DNA of 64,000 bases, taken from the NCBI RefSeq assembly GCF_007097365.1, contig NZ_VJZR01000009.1:1-64000 (forward strand), given 5' to 3'. Of this stretch, positions 56,244-63,782 are shown in pieces. The notes under the pieces were generated by a model. The model saw only the letters and a program-made list of their open reading frames with translations. It did no database searches and was not told the origin of the DNA. A program made the translations under genes and the position numbers. Position 1 is the stretch's first letter. The number at the start of each line of letters is the position of its first letter. The stretch is from Flavobacterium franklandianum. GTDB taxonomy: Bacteria > Bacteroidota > Bacteroidia > Flavobacteriales > Flavobacteriaceae.

Positions 56244-56317
56244 TAGCCCCGATAGAAGTAAAAATCCTTTTGGAGCAGTGTTTGCACCAAAAGATTATAA
56301 CGAATAGCGGGACGACT
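56244..56317 (+). ncRNA. Structured RNA-like element (resembles the Flavo-1 motif)
   Basis: Outer stem CCCCG (56247-56251) with CGGGA, inner stem CTTTTGG (56267-56273) with CCAAAAG, and purine-rich internal loops GATAGAAGTAAAA and ATTATAACGAATAG between them. From memory, AGCCCCGATAGAAG...ATCCTTTTG...AAAAGAT...CGGATAGCGGGA elements are frequent in Flavobacterium genomes and correspond to a published conserved RNA structure, Flavo-1. Strand is uncertain. It lies about 100 bases before lysS. The rest of 56089-56420 is low-complexity (TCTGAAATCTGC repeated twice) and the lysS promoter. Confidence 0.5.
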
Positions 56318-56391
56318 GTTGATTGAAAAACCCGATATTTCTGCTCCAAAAAATTCTGAAATCTGCTTTCTGAAATCTGCAATCTATTTGT

Positions 56392-56399
56392 TATCTTTG
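56392..56399 (+). promoter_or_regulatory. -7 box of the lysS promoter
   Basis: TATCTTTG matches TAnnTTTG, 22 bases before the lysS ATG. A -33 TTTG at 19 bases is not clear. Confidence 0.5.
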
Positions 56400-56420
56400 T
56401 ACTCTTAAAATCAGAACAGA

Positions 56421-58130
56421 ATGGCATTATCCGAACAAGAAATCCTTCGTAGAGAAGCACTCACCCAATTGCGCAATTTAGGTATTGAACCTTATCCTGC
56501 AGCCGAATTAATCACAACCGCTTATTCCAGCGAAATCCACGCCGATTTCGAGAAGTTTGAAGGCAAGGAAGTGATCCTGGCCGGTCGTTTGATGGGAAAA
56601 CGTATTATGGGGAAGGCCTCCTTTGCGGAGTTGAAAGATGCCGAAGGGCGTATTCAAATCTACGTTTCGAGAGATGACATTTCTACTGATGAAGAAAAAA
56701 CGATGTACAATGTAGTTTTCAAAAAACTGTTGGATATTGGCGATTTCATTGGGGTTCGCGGTACGGTTTTCAAAACTCAAGTGGGCGAAATATCGGTTCA
56801 CGTTTATGGCTTAACAGTTTTGGCGAAAGCCCTGAAACCTTTGCCAATTGTAAAAACGGATGCTGAAGGAAAAACACACGATGCTTTTTCGGATCCGGAA
56901 CAAAGATACCGTCGTCGTTATGTAGATTTGACCGTGAATGACCACGTAAAAGAAACGTTTATCAAAAGAACAAAAATGTTCAATGCGATGCGTAATTTCT
57001 TCAATGATAGAGGCTATCTTGAAGTAGAAACTCCGGTTTTGCAACCGATTCCTGGTGGTGCTGCGGCGAGACCTTTTATCACGCACCACAACTCATTGGA
57101 CATTCCGTTGTATATGCGAATTGCCAACGAATTGTATTTAAAAAGATTGATTGTTGGTGGTTTTGAAGGGGTTTATGAGTTTTCGAAAAACTTCCGTAAC
57201 GAAGGAATGGACCGAACGCACAACCCAGAATTTACCGCAATGGAAATATATGTAGCCTACAAAGACTACAATTGGATGATGAAATTTGCCGAAGATCTTT
57301 TGGAGCATTGCGCCATTGCAGTTAACGGAAAAAGTGAAGCAACTTTTGGCGAACACCAAATCAATTTCAAAGCGCCGTATGCGAGAGTTACAATGACGGA
57401 TTCCATCAAACATTTTACAGGTTTTGATATTTCTCGAAAGTCCGAAAGCGAACTTTTTGAAGCCGCAAGAGGAATGGGAATTGATGTGAATGCCACAATG
57501 GGAAAAGGAAAATTAATAGACGAAATTTTTGGCGCCAAATGCGAAGGAAATTACATTCAGCCCACTTTTATCACAGATTATCCAAAGGAAATGTCGCCTT
57601 TGTGCAAACAACACCGCGAGAATCCCGAATTGACAGAACGTTTTGAATTGATGGTTTGCGGCAAAGAAGTAGCAAATGCATATTCAGAATTGAATGATCC
57701 AATTGACCAAAGAGAACGTTTTGAAGATCAAATGCGATTGGCTGAAAAAGGCGATGACGAAGCTTCGGGAACTATTGATGAAGATTTCTTGAGAGCGTTG
57801 GAATACGGAATGCCTCCAACCTCAGGAATGGGAATTGGAATGGATAGACTAATTATGTATTTGACCAATAATGCTTCAATTCAAGAGGTATTGTTGTTCC
57901 CGCAAATGCGACCAGAAAAAAAACAAGTCCAAATTGAATTGTTGGACGAAGAAAAATTAATTCTGGCACTTTTGCAAACCAATGAAAACAAAATGGAATT
58001 GGGTATATTGAAAATTAAATCCGAGTTAAGTGGAAAAAAATGGGATGCTGCTATGAAAGGCTTGGCGAAACACGGATTGGTAAAAGTAAGTTTGGTGGGA
58101 GAAAGTAAAATTGTGGAAATAGTGGGATAA
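56421..58130 (+). CDS. lysS: Lysyl-tRNA synthetase, class II
   Basis: A 569-residue enzyme that charges tRNA-Lys. The N-terminal OB-fold anticodon-binding domain (VILAGRLMGKRIMGKASFAEL, about 50-70) is followed by the class II core: motif 2 in FEGVYEFSKNFRNEGMDRTHNPEFT (about 245-270) and motif 3 PPTSGMGIGMDRLIMYLT (about 470-487). The protein ends with about 70 extra residues after motif 3 (from EKKQVQIELLDEEKL), an extension present in Bacteroidota LysRS proteins. Complete. Confidence 0.97.
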   Translation: MALSEQEILRREALTQLRNLGIEPYPAAELITTAYSSEIHADFEKFEGKEVILAGRLMGKRIMGKASFAELKDAEGRIQIYVSRDDISTDEEKTMYNVVFKKLLDIGDFIGVRGTVFKTQVGEISVHVYGLTVLAKALKPLPIVKTDAEGKTHDAFSDPEQRYRRRYVDLTVNDHVKETFIKRTKMFNAMRNFFNDRGYLEVETPVLQPIPGGAAARPFITHHNSLDIPLYMRIANELYLKRLIVGGFEGVYEFSKNFRNEGMDRTHNPEFTAMEIYVAYKDYNWMMKFAEDLLEHCAIAVNGKSEATFGEHQINFKAPYARVTMTDSIKHFTGFDISRKSESELFEAARGMGIDVNATMGKGKLIDEIFGAKCEGNYIQPTFITDYPKEMSPLCKQHRENPELTERFELMVCGKEVANAYSELNDPIDQRERFEDQMRLAEKGDDEASGTIDEDFLRALEYGMPPTSGMGIGMDRLIMYLTNNASIQEVLLFPQMRPEKKQVQIELLDEEKLILALLQTNENKMELGILKIKSELSGKKWDAAMKGLAKHGLVKVSLVGESKIVEIVG

Positions 58131-58152
58131 AATTTCCCCTCTAAATATAAAT

Positions 58153-58188
58153 AAAAAGCCGGTTTCGAATTTTTGAAACTGGCTTTTT
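58153..58188. terminator. Bidirectional terminator between lysS and the glycerophosphodiesterase gene
   Basis: AAAAAGCC and GGCTTTTT arms, extended by GTTTC/GAAAC with one mismatch, around an eight-base loop. A-run and T-run flank it on both sides. Confidence 0.85.
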
Positions 58189-58195
58189 GAGTTTA

Positions 58196-59125
58196 TTATA
58201 TCTTACTAATTTTAATATGTTTCGATTTCAATTTTTTATCATCGGCATACTTCCTTAATTGTATTCCGGCTTCAATATGCCTGTCGGAGGAAAGTACATT
58301 CGCCCCATTTTCTATCAGTTTATAATACAAACTATCTCCTTTTGCGGCAGCACTTTTGTCAATATTGCCCATCGTTCCCAGAATACAAGCAATTTTTCGA
58401 CTGTGTAAATACTGATACACTTCTGGTTTTGGCTCTGAAGTTCCTACAAAAGCAATCATTTTATCGGCTTTGACACCCAAATTTTCCATACGTTCCACAT
58501 CTTCTTTTCCTCTGGCAGATACTGAAATCATTAAGTCGGGAGCTAATTTAGCTACTTCGGCAGCCTGATTCGCATTGTAGGTAATGATAACTGAATAACG
58601 CTCTGCTTGATTTCTCCGAACGGCATCAACAATCATCTGCATCGGAACGCCTTTCTTCACATCGAGAGTATAAATGACCTTGTCTTTTCCCCATTTTAGA
58701 ACTTCGTCTAAGGTCTCAATTTTATAGGGAGTTTGATTTCCTTCATTATCCTCCAAAAATAATTGTTGCAATTCTTGATAGGTATAATTGTCAATTTTAC
58801 CAGTTCCAGTAGTAGTCCTGTCTAATGTATTATCGTGCATCATCACCAAAACCGTATCTTTACTCAAGGCAATATCGGTTTCGATAATTGTGGGATTATA
58901 TTGTATTGAATTGTTGAAAGTTGCCGTACAATTTTCCGGAAAACCTTTCACTGGACCACCTCGATGCGCACTCACTAATGGAATAGATTTATCGGAATGA
59001 CTCAAAAACCGATGCAATTCTTTAGGCGTTTTGAATTGCAGCCGATATTCTTTTTGTTGTGCAAAGCTGTTGATGAAAATAAGCAAAAATAAGCTAAGAA
59101 AGAACCTTTTTGATCTGATGAACAT
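58196..59125 (-). CDS. Exported glycerophosphodiester phosphodiesterase
   Basis: A 309-residue secreted enzyme that hydrolyses glycerophosphodiesters to glycerol 3-phosphate and an alcohol. A signal peptide covers about residues 1-22. The GDPD TIM-barrel motifs are present: VSAHRGG (about 51-57), ENCTATFNNSI, ETDIALSKDTVLVMMHDNTLDRTTTGTG (about 78-106) with the catalytic His residues and Glu/Asp metal ligands. It is convergent with lysS and shares its terminator. The end YKLIENGANVLSSDRHIEAG is normal. Confidence 0.9.
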   Translation of the reverse strand: MFIRSKRFFLSLFLLIFINSFAQQKEYRLQFKTPKELHRFLSHSDKSIPLVSAHRGGPVKGFPENCTATFNNSIQYNPTIIETDIALSKDTVLVMMHDNTLDRTTTGTGKIDNYTYQELQQLFLEDNEGNQTPYKIETLDEVLKWGKDKVIYTLDVKKGVPMQMIVDAVRRNQAERYSVIITYNANQAAEVAKLAPDLMISVSARGKEDVERMENLGVKADKMIAFVGTSEPKPEVYQYLHSRKIACILGTMGNIDKSAAAKGDSLYYKLIENGANVLSSDRHIEAGIQLRKYADDKKLKSKHIKISKI

Positions 59126-59524
59126 ATCGTTTTTTTTTATTGGCCAAAAGTAGCCAATTCAAAAGTCAAAAATTAAAATTAGACTTAAAATTATTTTAAG
59201 AATCAACAACGGAACAATTTTACACCCGGCGAAATCTTACAAAACTATTCCTTTTTGAAATTTGATGTTTAAAAATAATATTCAATCATATTTAGAATGC
59301 CAGTAAAATTATTTAGAAAAACCGCATTCTAGTTTCACTAAAATTATTTTGGATTGGTGGCGCATTTTTTATCAACCTTTGTTAATAAAAAAATGATAAA
59401 AAAAAAGAAATATGATTTAAATCATATGAAATAAAGCTTTTAAACTGTAGAATTATACTCGTAAAAAAGAGCTAATTATTTTTTATAATACACTGACATC
59501 TAAACCTATATTAAAAACAAAACT
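59126..59524. other. Control region of the anaerobic operon
   Basis: 399 bases with no gene. It holds the FNR-like palindrome at 59410-59427 and an AT-rich leader before the ric ATG at 59525. The part left of the palindrome shows nothing I recognise. Confidence 0.6.
59410..59427. promoter_or_regulatory. FNR/CRP-like operator
   Basis: A perfect 18-base palindrome, ATATGATTTAAATCATAT, containing TGAT-N4-ATCA, the core of FNR-type (TTGAT-N4-ATCAA) sites. Its centre is 106 bases upstream of the ric start codon. A class II arrangement would place transcription start near 59460. Confidence 0.65.
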
Positions 59525-60256
59525 ATGAACCTGCAAGAAATGACTACAATTGGAGATTTTGTTGCTCAAGATTATAGAACAGCAGCTGTCTTTACAAAAT
59601 ATGGAATCGATTTTTGTTGTAAAGGGCAAATAACTATAGATGAAGTTTGCAAAAAGAAAGACCTCAATGAAGCCAATTTATTGAATGACTTAAATGCTGT
59701 TTTGGCGTCAAAAAATGATACTGGAATAGACTTCAATTCATGGCCATTAGATTTACTAATCGATTATATTGAGAAAACCCACCACTGTTTTGTAGAAGAA
59801 AAAACTCCGGTAATTCTTCAATTTTTGAATAACTTGTGTAGCGTTCACGGAAGCAATCATCCTGAATTATTCGAAATCACAGAACTTTTCAAGAGTAGTG
59901 CAAATGAATTAGCTCCTCATATGAAAAAAGAAGAATTGGTATTGTTTCCTTTCATTAAAGAGATGATAACTGCCACAAAAAATCACGGCTCCGTTAATGA
60001 ACCACCTTTTATGACCGTAAAAAATCCCATTTCAGCAATGATGCACGAACACGAACACGAAGGGGAACGATTCAGAGCCATTGCATCATTAACCAATAAT
60101 TATTCTCCTCCAGAAGACGCTTGCAACACTTATCGCGTAACCTATGCAATGTTGCAGGAATTCGAACAAGATCTACACAAACACATTCACTTAGAAAGCA
60201 ATATTGTATTTCCAAAGGCAAAAGCTTTGGAGAAATTTTTCTCAACTGAAGAATAA
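59525..60256 (+). CDS. ric: Iron-sulfur cluster repair di-iron protein (Ric/ScdA/YtfE)
   Basis: A 243-residue protein that protects and repairs iron-sulfur clusters damaged by nitric oxide or peroxide. The N-terminal ScdA domain has the GIDFCCKG motif (C31, C32). A hemerythrin-like domain follows with the His and Glu ligands in THHCFVEEKTPVI (about 85-97), APHMKKEELVLFP (about 136-148), MMHEHEHEGERF (about 177-188) and HKHIHLESNIVFPK (about 219-232). All are intact. It leads the operon; nrdD starts 35 bases later. Confidence 0.92.
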   Translation: MNLQEMTTIGDFVAQDYRTAAVFTKYGIDFCCKGQITIDEVCKKKDLNEANLLNDLNAVLASKNDTGIDFNSWPLDLLIDYIEKTHHCFVEEKTPVILQFLNNLCSVHGSNHPELFEITELFKSSANELAPHMKKEELVLFPFIKEMITATKNHGSVNEPPFMTVKNPISAMMHEHEHEGERFRAIASLTNNYSPPEDACNTYRVTYAMLQEFEQDLHKHIHLESNIVFPKAKALEKFFSTEE

Positions 60257-60291
60257 CAAAACAACTAACAAAACCAAAATCAGTAAACACT

Positions 60292-62403
60292 ATGGAAAAG
60301 TACGTCATTAAAAGGAACGGAGATTATAAACCGTTTGAAAGTTTCAAAATTGAAGATGCCATTGCAAAAAGTTTTAAAAGTGCTACCATAACATTTGACG
60401 AAAGTGTTTTTGAAAATGTAATTAAAGAATTGCAATACAAAGAAACCTGGTCAGTCGAAGAAATTCAGGATTTAATCGAGAAAAGCCTCTTCGAGAAACA
60501 GTATTTTGAAGTGATGCGTTCCTTTATGTTGTACCGTCACACAAGAAAATTACAGCGGGAACATGTTGAGGGAATCAATGACGACACCACTTATGTTGAT
60601 AGTTCACAAACCATAGCTGAATACATTGAACAAACAGATTGGCGCATCAATGCCAATGCAAACACTTCCTATTCCAACGCTGGCTTGGTCAATAATGTGG
60701 CTGGAAAAATTATTGCTAATTATTGGTTGGACAAGGTTTACACTAAAGAAGAAGGCTATGCGCACAGAAATGGCGACTTACACATACACGATTTAGATTG
60801 TTTAACTGGTTATTGTGCTGGTTGGAGTTTACGTGTTTTACTAAATGAAGGTTTCAACGGAATTCGCGGTCGTGTAGAAAGCAAAGCACCATCTCATTTT
60901 AGAGAAGCTTTGGGCCAAATGGCTAATTTTATGGGAATTTTGCAAAGCGAATGGGCTGGCGCTCAAGCATTCAGTTCGTTTGACACCTATTTAGCGCCTT
61001 ATGTTTTTAAAGACGACTTATCGTTTGATGATGTCTTGAAAGCCATTCGTAGTTTTGTCTATAATTTGAATGTCCCTGCTCGTTGGGGGCAATCTCCTTT
61101 CACTAACATTACTTTGGATTGGATAGTTCCAGAAGATTTAAAAATACAAATCCCCACAAAAAATGATCTTCATTTTTTCGAAAACAATTCAAATCAAGAG
61201 CTTTTGGAAAGAGCTAAAGAAAGAGGAGTTAATAAAGTTACCGATTTGCGTTACGAACATTTTCAAAAAGAAATGAACCTCATCAACAAGGCTTATTATA
61301 CTGTAATGACCGAAGGCGATGCTAACGGACAGCCTTTTACTTTCCCAATTCCAACGGTGAATATCACCGAAGAATTTGATTGGAATGGAGAAAATACCGA
61401 TTTACTTTTCGAAAATACCGCCAAAATAGGTTCTTCTTATTTCCAAAATTTCATTGGAAGCCAATATAAATTAGACGAAAATGGCGAAAAAGTAGAAAAC
61501 GAAAATGCTTATAAACCCAATGCGGTTCGTAGTATGTGTTGTCGTTTGCAACTCGATTTGCGTGAATTATTGAAACGCGGAAACGGACTATTTGGAAGTG
61601 CCGAAATGACCGGAAGTATTGGCGTTGTGACCATCAATATGGCTCGTTTAGGCTATTTATATAGAGGAAACAAAATTGAATTATACAAGCAATTAGACAA
61701 ATTATTATATATTTCTAAATCGACTCTGGAGAAAAAACGTGTGTTCATTCAGGAAATGTACGATCGCGGTTTGTATCCTTACACAAAACGCTATTTACAA
61801 CATTTTAGGAATCACTTTTCGACTATTGGTGTAAACGGAATCAACGAAATGATTGTCAATTTTACAGGTAGAAAAGACACAGTAACATCTTCAATAGGAA
61901 TTGATTTTGCTTCCGAAATTTTGGAACATATTCGGGGTCGAATGAAAGAATTTCAGGAAGAAACAGGTAATTTATACAATCTTGAAGCCACACCAGCCGA
62001 AGGAACTACGTATCGTTTTGCCAAAGAAGACAAAAAACGTTTCCCAAATATCATCCAAGCCGGACAAGATGATAACATTTATTATACTAACAGTTCCCAG
62101 ATTCCTGTAGATCATACCGAAGATCCTTTTGAAGCGTTGCTTTTGCAAGACGAATTACAGTGCAAATACACCGGCGGAACTGTTTTACACTTATATATGA
62201 GCGAAAAAATGAGCTCTCCAGAAGCGTGCAAGCAATTTGTCAAAAAAGTATTGTCGAGCTTTAGATTGCCTTATATCACAGTGACTCCCGTGTTTAGCGT
62301 TTGTCCTATTCACGGCTATTTGAATGGAGAACACGAATATTGCCCAAAATGCGATGATGAATTAATAGAAGAAAAAGAAAAAAGTTCAAAGTTTCAGGTT
62401 TAA
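60292..62403 (+). CDS. nrdD: Anaerobic ribonucleoside-triphosphate reductase, large part (lacks the glycyl radical site)
   Basis: A 703-residue class III reductase that makes dNTPs without oxygen. An ATP-cone occupies residues 3-95 (YVIKRNGDYKPFESFKIEDAIAKS). Cysteines of the active site are C170/C175 (LDCLTGYCAGWSL) and C416/C417 (SMCCRLQL), one of which would be the thiyl radical carrier. The zinc site is near the C-terminus (CPIHGYLNGEHEYCPKC, with His in the second position). The protein ends 20 residues later at a TAA inside an inverted repeat. A normal NrdD continues into the RVxGY glycyl radical loop, which is missing here and is encoded by the next small gene. Confidence 0.95.
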   Translation: MEKYVIKRNGDYKPFESFKIEDAIAKSFKSATITFDESVFENVIKELQYKETWSVEEIQDLIEKSLFEKQYFEVMRSFMLYRHTRKLQREHVEGINDDTTYVDSSQTIAEYIEQTDWRINANANTSYSNAGLVNNVAGKIIANYWLDKVYTKEEGYAHRNGDLHIHDLDCLTGYCAGWSLRVLLNEGFNGIRGRVESKAPSHFREALGQMANFMGILQSEWAGAQAFSSFDTYLAPYVFKDDLSFDDVLKAIRSFVYNLNVPARWGQSPFTNITLDWIVPEDLKIQIPTKNDLHFFENNSNQELLERAKERGVNKVTDLRYEHFQKEMNLINKAYYTVMTEGDANGQPFTFPIPTVNITEEFDWNGENTDLLFENTAKIGSSYFQNFIGSQYKLDENGEKVENENAYKPNAVRSMCCRLQLDLRELLKRGNGLFGSAEMTGSIGVVTINMARLGYLYRGNKIELYKQLDKLLYISKSTLEKKRVFIQEMYDRGLYPYTKRYLQHFRNHFSTIGVNGINEMIVNFTGRKDTVTSSIGIDFASEILEHIRGRMKEFQEETGNLYNLEATPAEGTTYRFAKEDKKRFPNIIQAGQDDNIYYTNSSQIPVDHTEDPFEALLLQDELQCKYTGGTVLHLYMSEKMSSPEACKQFVKKVLSSFRLPYITVTPVFSVCPIHGYLNGEHEYCPKCDDELIEEKEKSSKFQV

Positions 62404-62455
62404 AGTTTCAAGTTGAGCAACTGTCTAAAACCTGAAACTTTAAACCTGAAACTTT
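62388..62455. repeat. 23-base perfect inverted repeat at the nrdD stop
   Basis: Left arm 62388-62410 (starting AAAGTTTCAGGTTTAAAG), right arm 62433-62455, loop 22 bases that itself contains AGTTGAGCAACT. The left arm encodes the last residues of NrdD and its TAA (62401-62403). The right arm ends 27 bases before the radical-peptide ATG. This GTTTCAGGTTTAAAG sequence type recurs in intergenic DNA of related genomes. Confidence 0.9.
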
Positions 62456-62482
62456 AAACAATTTTAAACTAAAAAAAGAAAT

Positions 62483-62653
62483 ATGAAAACAGAAACTAAA
62501 ACAAATCCAATTTTGGAAGAAAACCAGCATCTGAGAACCAAATGCTTGGTTTACACGAGAGTAATGGGCTATCACAGACCCGTAGAAAGTTTTAATATTG
62601 GCAAAAAAGGTGAACACAAACAACGCACTCATTTCACTGAAGGAAAATGTTAG
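62483..62653 (+). CDS. Glycyl-radical peptide of the split anaerobic ribonucleotide reductase
   Basis: A 56-residue protein. KCLVYTRVMGYHRPVESFNI (residues 20-39) followed by GKKGEHKQR matches the C-terminal glycyl radical loop of NrdD: RV-x-GY with the radical Gly at G29, and the trailing Asn-Gly-Lys-x-x-Glu pattern. The large NrdD chain encoded just upstream has no such site, so the two chains must assemble in trans. The ATG at 62483 follows an A-rich leader (AAAAAAAGAAAT). It overlaps the likely nrdG start by about 56 bases, implying translational coupling with the activase. This is too short for most gene callers. Radical formation is inferred from the motif. Confidence 0.85.
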   Translation: MKTETKTNPILEENQHLRTKCLVYTRVMGYHRPVESFNIGKKGEHKQRTHFTEGKC

Positions 62654-63326
62654 CACCCCTATTTACAGCTTAACACCTTTCACTTTATTAGATTATCCGC
62701 ATAAATCAGCTTGCATACTTTGGTTTGCAGGCTGTAATATGCGCTGTTTGTATTGTTACAACCCTGAGATTGTACTCGGAAAAGGAAGTCTTTCTTTCGG
62801 GAAAATACTTTCATTTTTATATTCAAGAAAGAATTTATTAGACGCTGTTGTTTTCAGTGGAGGCGAATGTGTGATGCATAAAAATATCATTCCGCTGATT
62901 TCCGAAGTTAAAAAAATGGGCTTTTTAGTCAAAATTGACACCAATGGCAGTTCGCCCGAAGTAATGCAAAAACTCATAAACAAAGACCTTATTGACTACA
63001 TCGCATTAGATTATAAAGCCCCCAAATCGAAATTTGAAGCGATAACACAATCGGATTTATATGATCCTTTTGAAAAAACATTAGACCTCATTTTACAAGC
63101 CAAAATTCCTTGTGAAGTCAGAACCACCTACCATTCTGAATTACTTTTAGATGACGATTTGGAAACTATGATTCAGTTTTTGCAAAACAAGAACTATTCA
63201 GGCAATTACTACATCCAATATTTCAAAAACAATGTAGAAACACTTTCAAAACTAGAACGGTCCAATAATAAAATTGATTGCGAAAAACTTTCCACACCAA
63301 CTATAAAGGTTGTTTTAAGAGAATAA
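62598..63326 (+). CDS. nrdG: Anaerobic ribonucleotide reductase activating protein (radical SAM)
   Basis: A 242-residue radical SAM enzyme that installs the glycyl radical on NrdD. The 4Fe-4S motif CNMRCLYC is at C46, C50 and C53. FTLLDYPHKSACILWFAGCN resembles the LxDYPGK...FTQGCN start of NrdG/pyruvate-lyase activases. VFSGGECVMHKNIIPLI carries the SAM-binding GGE. No ATG exists in frame before the conserved part. The start is taken as TTG at 62598; GTG at 62610 is an alternative. Both lie within the glycyl-radical peptide gene. It is a longer form than the short E. coli NrdG. Confidence 0.9.
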   Translation: MAKKVNTNNALISLKENVSTPIYSLTPFTLLDYPHKSACILWFAGCNMRCLYCYNPEIVLGKGSLSFGKILSFLYSRKNLLDAVVFSGGECVMHKNIIPLISEVKKMGFLVKIDTNGSSPEVMQKLINKDLIDYIALDYKAPKSKFEAITQSDLYDPFEKTLDLILQAKIPCEVRTTYHSELLLDDDLETMIQFLQNKNYSGNYYIQYFKNNVETLSKLERSNNKIDCEKLSTPTIKVVLRE

Positions 63327-63350
63327 AACTAATTTCTAATATTTAATAAA

Positions 63351-63782
63351 ATGTTTTCAAAAACCTGCGAATACGCGATTAGAGCTTGTATTTTCATAGC
63401 CACACAATCCTTTCATAACAAAAGGGTTACCGTTAAGAATATTTCCGAGAAGATTGATTCTCCCAAGTCCTTTACGGCCAAAATTCTCCAAATTTTAGCC
63501 AAAAATAATCTTGTTCATTCCGTTCAAGGAATAGGCGGTGGTTTTGAAATCCCAAAAGAGATTATGAATCATATCAAGCTTTCGCAAATTGTAATCGCCA
63601 TTGATGGGGATTCCATTTTCACTTGCTGTGGTTTGGGATTGGGTAAATGCGCAGAAATTCATCATTGCTCAGTTCACGAAAAATTCAAAGAAATAAGAAG
63701 CGAAATAGTCGATATGCTCAACTATACAAATCTTGAAGAACTGGCTATAGACATTTCTTTGGGGGAATCATTTTTGAAGTGA
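63351..63782 (+). CDS. Rrf2-family regulator with Fe-S cysteines
   Basis: A 143-residue winged-helix regulator. The DNA-binding part is KTCEYAIRACIFIATQS (residues 4-20) with helix-turn-helix around 27-55 (VKNISEKIDSPKSFTAKILQIL) and the QGIGGGFEI wing. Cysteines C92, C93, C100 and C106 (FTCCGLGLGKCAEIHHC) are in the position where IscR and NsrR hold their iron-sulfur cluster. Encoded last in the ric-nrdD-nrdG operon, 24 bases after nrdG, so it probably senses NO, oxygen or cluster status and controls the same operon. IscR-like and NsrR-like functions cannot be separated here. Confidence 0.87.
   Translation: MFSKTCEYAIRACIFIATQSFHNKRVTVKNISEKIDSPKSFTAKILQILAKNNLVHSVQGIGGGFEIPKEIMNHIKLSQIVIAIDGDSIFTCCGLGLGKCAEIHHCSVHEKFKEIRSEIVDMLNYTNLEELAIDISLGESFLK

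Noticed and set aside
62598..62612. A6G tract in the radical-peptide gene as a programmed frameshift site fusing it to NrdG
   Set aside because: The nrdG frame is +1 relative to the peptide frame, so the usual -1 slip on A AAA AAG would not reach it. Overlapping separate starts are simpler.
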